A stretch of 64,000 nucleotides of DNA from Brevibacillus reuszeri (GTDB lineage Bacteria; Bacillota; Bacilli; Brevibacillales; Brevibacillaceae): assembly GCF_002897295.1 (NCBI RefSeq), contig NZ_BEXF01000008.1, positions 124,001 to 188,000 of the forward strand, read 5' to 3'. Each line of letters opens with the position of its first letter. Within the stretch, counting starts at the first letter, position 1. A program made the position numbers and the translations under genes. Under the pieces are notes generated by a model, which had not been told where the DNA came from, did no database searches, and saw only the letters and a program-made list of their open reading frames with translations. Below, in pieces: positions 57,095 to 64,000 of the stretch.

Positions 57095-58339
57095 ATGTCC
57101 AATCTGAGAGAGGAAGCCCTCGCGCTTCATAGCAAACATCAGGGGAAACTGGAGGCAGTGACCAAGGTACCAGTTCGCAATGCTTACGATTTAAGTCTTG
57201 CATATTCTCCTGGGGTTGCAGAGCCGTGCAAAGAGATTTTTGACGACAAGTCTAAAGTTTACGATTATACGATGAAAGGTAACCTGGTAGCTGTAGTCAG
57301 CGATGGAACGGCTGTGCTTGGTCTTGGCAACATCGGTCCGGAAGCAGCAATGCCGGTTATGGAAGGAAAAGCAGTTCTGTTTAAATCCTTTGCAGGTGTG
57401 GACGCATTCCCAATCTGCTTGAATACAACAGACGTAGATAAAATCGTGGAAACAGTGAAGCTTCTGGAGCCTACCTTTGGTGGCGTAAACCTGGAAGATA
57501 TCGCTGCTCCAGCGTGCTTTGAAGTAGAAGAGCGCCTGAAGCGCGAAACGAATATTCCTATTTTCCACGATGACCAGCATGGTACTGCGATCGTAACAGC
57601 AGCAGGTCTGATCAACGCACTTCGCGTAGTTGACAAAAAGCTGGAAGACATTCGCGTGGTAGCAAACGGTGCAGGTGCTGCAGGAATCGCGATCATGAAA
57701 CTTTTGATTTCCATGGGCGTAAAAGAAGTGATCATGTGTGATACAAAAGGAATTGTGTACGAAGGCCGCGAATTCGGTATGAATCCAGTGAAGGAAGAAA
57801 TGGCAAAGATCACAAACCGCAGCAAGCTGCAAGGTGATCTGGCTGATGCGATGAAGGGTGCAGACGTATTCATCGGCGTATCCGTTGCTGGCGCTGTTAC
57901 ACAAGAGATGGTTCGCACCATGAACCGCGATGCTATCATTTTTGCTATGGCAAACCCTACACCGGAAATTATGCCTGAGGAAGCAAAAGCTGCAGGGGCA
58001 GCCGTAGTGGGTACAGGTCGTTCCGACTTCCCGAACCAAGTAAACAACGTATTGGCTTTCCCTGGAATCTTCCGCGGAGCGCTTGATACACGTGCAACCG
58101 AAATCAACGAAGCGATGAAGCTCGCAGCTGTTTACGCGATCGCTGATCTGATTACTCCAGAAGAGCTTTCCTCTGATAAAGTAATCCCTGCGCCATTCGA
58201 CGCGCGTGTAGCACCGAATGTAGCCGCTGCTGTTGCGAAAGCAGCAATGGATTCAGGAGTAGCTCGCATCACAATCGATCCAGAAGAAGTAAAAGCGAAA
58301 ACAAACAGATTGGCTGCCATTTCCTATCAAGAAGTGTAG
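57095..58339 (+). CDS. ytsJ: NAD(P)-dependent malic enzyme
   Basis: 414 residues, the short bacterial malic enzyme type: SLAYSPGVAEPCKEI and DYTMKGNLVAVVSDGTAVLG, the metal-binding FHDDQHGTAIV, and the NAD fold with NGAGAAGIAIMKLL. It decarboxylates malate to pyruvate with NAD(P) reduction, feeding acetyl-CoA and reducing power into fatty acid synthesis. B. subtilis YtsJ has the same position beside dnaE and acc genes. ATG 57095 has GGAG eight bases upstream; ATG 57092 and GTG 57086 are in frame. A FadR-like operator precedes it, and the FCD regulator follows. Confidence 0.95.
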   Translation: MSNLREEALALHSKHQGKLEAVTKVPVRNAYDLSLAYSPGVAEPCKEIFDDKSKVYDYTMKGNLVAVVSDGTAVLGLGNIGPEAAMPVMEGKAVLFKSFAGVDAFPICLNTTDVDKIVETVKLLEPTFGGVNLEDIAAPACFEVEERLKRETNIPIFHDDQHGTAIVTAAGLINALRVVDKKLEDIRVVANGAGAAGIAIMKLLISMGVKEVIMCDTKGIVYEGREFGMNPVKEEMAKITNRSKLQGDLADAMKGADVFIGVSVAGAVTQEMVRTMNRDAIIFAMANPTPEIMPEEAKAAGAAVVGTGRSDFPNQVNNVLAFPGIFRGALDTRATEINEAMKLAAVYAIADLITPEELSSDKVIPAPFDARVAPNVAAAVAKAAMDSGVARITIDPEEVKAKTNRLAAISYQEV

Positions 58340-58436
58340 GATGAGCGTGTAGTCGTACCCTCCGAAGGCGAAAAAGGCAGATGTCGTCCTCGGGGGGTGC
58401 TTCACTTCACACTAGGTAGTAATGAGGAGGATCATG

Positions 58437-59108
58437 GTGCTCGACTCTACCCAAGATCGAAAGGTATACGAAGGAATTCTCCTGCAAATTCACGAGATTA
58501 TTCAGGAGCAAAACTTGCGGCCAGGTGACAAGCTTCCCTCCGAGCGAGAATTGTCGGAGAAGCTGGGGGCGGGTCGTTCCTCCGTACGCGAAGCACTCCG
58601 GGCGCTAGAGCTGCTCGGACTGATCGAAACCCGACGCGGGGAAGGCACATTTCTCAAGCATTACAGGCACAATCGCTTGATTGATATACTCGGCTTTTTC
58701 ATTTTGCGAGATGCTAAAACGAAGAAGGACTTGATCGAGATGCGCCGGATGCTGGAGCTGGATGCGGTTCGGCTTGCCTGTAGACGGGCGACTGACAAGC
58801 ATTTTGAGGAAATGGAACGCATTTTGGCAATTGCTGAGGAACGGGTAGAGCGTGGCGAGGTGCCAACAGAGGAAGACTACCAGTTTCATCGTGTCATCTG
58901 TCGCTCCAGCCGCAATTCGATCCTGCATCGCATTTGGACCCCCTTGGTTGAGTACAGCAACAGTATAAGGATTGAATCGTTGTCACGAGAAGGCAGAGCA
59001 CGCACGGCAGTAATGGAGCATCGTCAAATCATGGAGGCAATTCGAGAAGGAAATGTCAACGTGGCCGTTGAAAGAATGAGGCACCATTTGGAGAATAGCA
59101 AGCTCTGA
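58437..59108 (+). CDS. GntR/FadR subfamily transcriptional regulator (FCD domain)
   Basis: 223 residues from GTG 58437. A GntR winged helix forms the first 75 residues (LRPGDKLPSERELSEKLG, SSVREALRALELLGLIETRR), and an all-helical FCD ligand domain follows (RRMLELDAVRLACRRATD, YQFHRVICRSSRNSILHRIW, HRQIMEAIREGNVNVAVERM); the His and acidic positions that bind a metal in FCD domains appear present. Ligands of this subfamily are small organic acids or acyl-CoA. Between malic enzyme and acetyl-CoA carboxylase genes it probably couples carboxylate or acyl-CoA level to their expression. ATG 58434 and ATG 58422 are alternative starts around the GAGGAGG. Confidence 0.9.
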   Translation: MLDSTQDRKVYEGILLQIHEIIQEQNLRPGDKLPSERELSEKLGAGRSSVREALRALELLGLIETRRGEGTFLKHYRHNRLIDILGFFILRDAKTKKDLIEMRRMLELDAVRLACRRATDKHFEEMERILAIAEERVERGEVPTEEDYQFHRVICRSSRNSILHRIWTPLVEYSNSIRIESLSREGRARTAVMEHRQIMEAIREGNVNVAVERMRHHLENSKL

Positions 59109-59190
59109 TTTCCCTATTTGCGAGGGGCGCAGGCGCTGTGATATGATGATGCAGACCTGTATTGGACGATGAATGGGGGAAGCTTTTCGC

Positions 59191-59373
59191 ATGTGGACTG
59201 TCATCTACATCGCTCCTAGTGCTAGAATCGCAGAACGGATACAGCAACGTTTGACAGATGAAGGATTTTTGGTAAAGGTTCGCGAGGCAAAGGTCTCGAA
59301 GCAATACGAGATTCTCGTGCCTGAGGGTGAACTAAACGAGGTCCGGGATATACTTGGATCGATCCTTCACTGA
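59191..59373 (+). CDS. Small conserved protein upstream of accD
   Basis: 60 residues: [51 protein letters not shown]. The beta-alpha-beta-beta-alpha pattern resembles DUF2007-type signal-transducer-like proteins. Relatives in Bacillales beside accD are sometimes labelled glutamate decarboxylase, but this cannot be right for a 60-residue chain. GGGGGAAG lies seven bases before ATG 59191. Its TGA overlaps the frame of accD, so it is part of the acc operon. Confidence 0.7.
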   Translation: MWTVIYIAPSARIAERIQQRLTDEGFLVKVREAKVSKQYEILVPEGELNEVRDILGSILH

Positions 59374-60304
59374 TGAGAAAGGTGGGTGTACCTGTGCTTA
59401 AAGATCTTTTTGGGAAAAAGCGTAAGTTTGCTACCGTCCCTTCAGAGACACTGGCACGCGTCCCTGCTTCCGCAGATATGGCGAAGGAAGCGGGAACAAA
59501 AGAAAAGGAAGTCCCTGAGGGATTGATGAATAAATGCCCACATTGTGGGACGATTCACTACTCCAAGGATTTGGAGAAGAATCTGCGCGTCTGCAAAGGC
59601 TGCCAGTATCATTATGCCATGTCTGCTCCAGAACGCTTGCAAACTCTTTTGGATGAGGGCGTACTGACTGAGGAGTTTGACACGAATTTAATTACAGCGA
59701 ATCCGCTCGACTTCCCAGGATATCTGGAAAAAATAGAGCAGGACAAGGCTAAAACCGATTTGAACGAGGCCGTTATTACAGGAGAAGGGATCCTGGGTGG
59801 CAATCGAATTGTTATCGGTGTAATGGACTCAAGGTTTCGCATGGCCAGCATGGGCTCTGTTGTCGGGGAAAAAATCACCCGTGCAATTGAGCAAGCGATC
59901 GACCGCCGTTTGCCATTTATTCTGTTTTCCGCATCTGGCGGAGCACGTATGCAGGAAGGCATACTGAGTCTGATGCAAATGGCGAAAACAAGCGCGGCAT
60001 TGTCTCGTTTGGATCGGGAACGACTGTTGTTTATCTCGGTTATGACCAATCCTACATATGGTGGCGTTTCGGCTAGTTTTTCTTCGCTCGGAGATTATAA
60101 TATCGCAGAACCGGGAGCTATGATTGGCTTTGCCGGACGTCGCGTCATTGAGCAAACGATCCGCCAGGAGTTGCCAAAAGACTTTCAAACAGCCGAATTC
60201 TTGCTGAAAAACGGGCAACTGGACATGGTGGTACACCGTAAAGATATGCGTACAACGCTGTCCAAGCTGGTAGAGATGCACACGTCACGGGAAGGAGTGG
60301 AAGC

Positions 60305-62442
<2,138 letters not shown>

Positions 62443-62515
62443 CCTGTCGCATTGATATTTCACCACGAAGCCCTCAACTCGAGGGTTTCTAAGAGTTCAG
62501 AGGAGGCATTATCCT

Positions 62516-64000
62516 ATGTTAAGGAAAGCAAAAATCGTATGTACCATTGGTCCGGCAAGTGAATCAGTTGATACGCTCAAAAAGCTGATTCATGCAGGGA
62601 TGGATGTAGCCCGACTGAACTTTTCACACGGTTCTCATGAAGAACATGCTGCACGTATCGTAAATATCCGCAAAGCATCAGAAGAAGCAGGGAAACCGGT
62701 TGCGATTCTCCTGGATACAAAAGGGCCTGAGATTCGTACAGGAACATTGGCTGTTGATGCTGTAGATCTGGTCGAGGGCAATACGATTACACTCACGACA
62801 GAGGAAATCGCCGGGACAGCTGAGCGCGTCTCCATTACGTATGATGAACTGCCTCATGATGTCAAAGCAGGCGATACCATTTTGATTGATGACGGTTTGA
62901 TCGGTCTGACTGTCGAAGAAGTTCGTGGAAATGACATCGTTTGCCTGATCAAAAACGGTGGTACGCTGAAAAGCAAAAAAGGGGTCAACGTTCCTGGTGT
63001 AAAAATTAATTTGCCAGGGATTACTGAGAAGGACGCGCAGGATATCGAGTTCGGTATTGCGCAAAACGTCGATTTCATCGCGGCTTCTTTTGTGAGAAAA
63101 GCGAGTGACATTTTGGAGATTCGCCAAATCCTCGAACGCCACAATGTTCGAATTGATATTATCGCGAAAATCGAAAACCAGGAAGGCGTCGAAAACGTAG
63201 ACGAAATCCTGGTTGTGACAGATGGAATCATGGTAGCGCGTGGAGACTTGGGAGTGGAAATTCCTGCGGAGGAAGTACCGCTCGTCCAGAAGAAGCTGAT
63301 TAAAAAATGTAATGAGCTGGCAAAGCCTGTGATTACAGCGACACAAATGCTCGATTCCATGCAGCGTAACCCAAGACCGACTCGTGCAGAAGCAAGCGAC
63401 GTGGCAAACGCGATCTTTGACGGCACTGATGCTATCATGCTCTCTGGTGAAACGGCTGCGGGCAAGTATCCAGTAGAATCAGTTGAAACGATGCACCGTA
63501 TTGCCGTACGTGCAGAGCAAGAGCTGAACTATCGCGAAATTTTGTACGCTCAGGCACAGCTCAAGCAAATTACGATTACGGATGCAATCAGTCAGGCTGT
63601 TTCCAATGCGGCTCTCGATCTGGATGCGGCCGCGATTATTACTGCTACGGAAAGTGGACATACTGCACGCATGGTTTCCAAATTCCGTCCAAAGGCGCCG
63701 ATCGTCGCAGTTACCCCTCATGCGGATGTTATTCGCAGGCTGGCCTTAGTCAACGGTGTGTATCCGGTTCTTGGCGTCTTGGCAAATACAACGGATGAAA
63801 TGCTGGAGATGTCTGTTCAGGAAGCGCTGGACGCAGGGTTTGTTCGTCACGGAGATTTGGTTGTCATCACTGCAGGAGTACCAGTGCGTGAAGTAGGTAC
63901 GACTAATTTGATGAAGATCCATGTCATTGGCGATGTCGTAGCCAAAGGTCAAGGAATCGGTAGAAAAGTCGTAACAGGCAAGGTTGTTTCGGCTCGTTCA
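62516..64000 (+). CDS. pyk: Pyruvate kinase (3' end beyond window)
   Basis: 495 codons are present and the frame is still open at the window edge. Motifs in order: [34 protein letters not shown], a B-domain insert (about 70-170), [33 protein letters not shown], and [20 protein letters not shown]. At the end [18 protein letters not shown] begins the extra C-terminal PEP-utiliser-like domain typical of Bacillales pyruvate kinases (about 585 residues), so some 90 residues are missing. AGAGGAGG site. The 73-base gap after pfkA has an AAGCCCTC/GAGGGTTT hairpin without a good T run, allowing co-transcription with pfkA. Confidence 0.96.
   Translation, partial: MLRKAKIVCTIGPASESVDTLKKLIHAGMDVARLNFSHGSHEEHAARIVNIRKASEEAGKPVAILLDTKGPEIRTGTLAVDAVDLVEGNTITLTTEEIAGTAERVSITYDELPHDVKAGDTILIDDGLIGLTVEEVRGNDIVCLIKNGGTLKSKKGVNVPGVKINLPGITEKDAQDIEFGIAQNVDFIAASFVRKASDILEIRQILERHNVRIDIIAKIENQEGVENVDEILVVTDGIMVARGDLGVEIPAEEVPLVQKKLIKKCNELAKPVITATQMLDSMQRNPRPTRAEASDVANAIFDGTDAIMLSGETAAGKYPVESVETMHRIAVRAEQELNYREILYAQAQLKQITITDAISQAVSNAALDLDAAAIITATESGHTARMVSKFRPKAPIVAVTPHADVIRRLALVNGVYPVLGVLANTTDEMLEMSVQEALDAGFVRHGDLVVITAGVPVREVGTTNLMKIHVIGDVVAKGQGIGRKVVTGKVVSARS

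Noticed and set aside
59191..59373. Glutamate decarboxylase
   Set aside because: A label sometimes given to this small protein; 60 residues cannot form that PLP enzyme and no PLP lysine context exists.

Overview
The window looks like a chromosomal segment of a spore-forming Bacillota of the Paenibacillaceae type, most likely Brevibacillus. This is inferred from three things: the dnaE - malic enzyme - FadR-type regulator - accD - accA - pfkA - pyk order at the right end, the YheC/YheD spore-associated ATP-grasp genes, and the B. subtilis relatives YtoI, YtpI and YheB. Starts are ATG, GTG or TTG behind strong GGAGG-like sites. No rRNA, tRNA, insertion sequence or CRISPR array was seen.

Layout. 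(1) 1-4014: tail of a sugar ABC binding protein, two permeases, a BadF-type amino-sugar kinase and MurQ, together a cell-wall (N-acetylmuramate) recycling operon. (2) 4.1-10.8 kb: MATE exporter, DUF3870 protein, GAF/diguanylate cyclase, an NhaC antiporter with an apparent C-terminal frameshift, and two kinase-fold proteins. (3) 10.9-19.6 kb: a surface-glycan island with PIG-L deacetylase, sugar epimerase, BKACE enzyme, LpxD-like acyltransferase, three paralogous GT2 enzymes and an inverted GT4. (4) 19.6-22.9 kb: Xre regulator plus membrane protein, divergent from a PerR-box operon encoding a thioredoxin-reductase-like flavoprotein, a glutaredoxin and a peroxiredoxin; then a TMEM175 channel.

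(5) 23.5-36.9 kb is the most striking part: one uninterrupted + strand operon, ended by a strong terminator. It contains a membrane-anchored glycosidase-like protein, a frameshifted HEAT-repeat protein, a processive GT2 synthase, a receiver-domain protein, a UDP-GlcNAc 6-dehydrogenase, a second-type GlmS, a 60-residue protein, a GlmU lacking its acetyltransferase part, and two TIM-barrel-like proteins (one module, then two). Together they could carry fructose-6-P to UDP-GlcNAc and UDP-GlcNAcA and polymerise them into an amino-uronic exopolysaccharide. (6) 36.9-44.9 kb: a protein with five GFAGTN-type repeats that resembles gamma-type SASP, a GNAT enzyme, four tandem YheC/YheD ATP-grasp genes, and divergent YheB; this looks spore-related.

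(7) 45-53.4 kb: YtoI, an AT-rich oxidoreductase, an ArsR/DUF2087 regulator, a YgeX-YgeY pair behind a sigma-54-like promoter with repeated upstream palindromes, a FusB-type EF-G-binding protein, a 204-nt imperfect inverted repeat, a CD3324-family protein with a structured leader, and YtpI. (8) 53.5-64 kb: dnaE, malic enzyme with a FadR-like operator, GntR/FCD regulator, accD, accA, pfkA, and pyk running off the end.

Three genes (nhaC, the HEAT gene, the GT4 gene) carry single-base frame breaks, the first two in short homopolymers. They are either real mutations or residual sequencing errors. All functions are inferred from sequence reading; no search was run.
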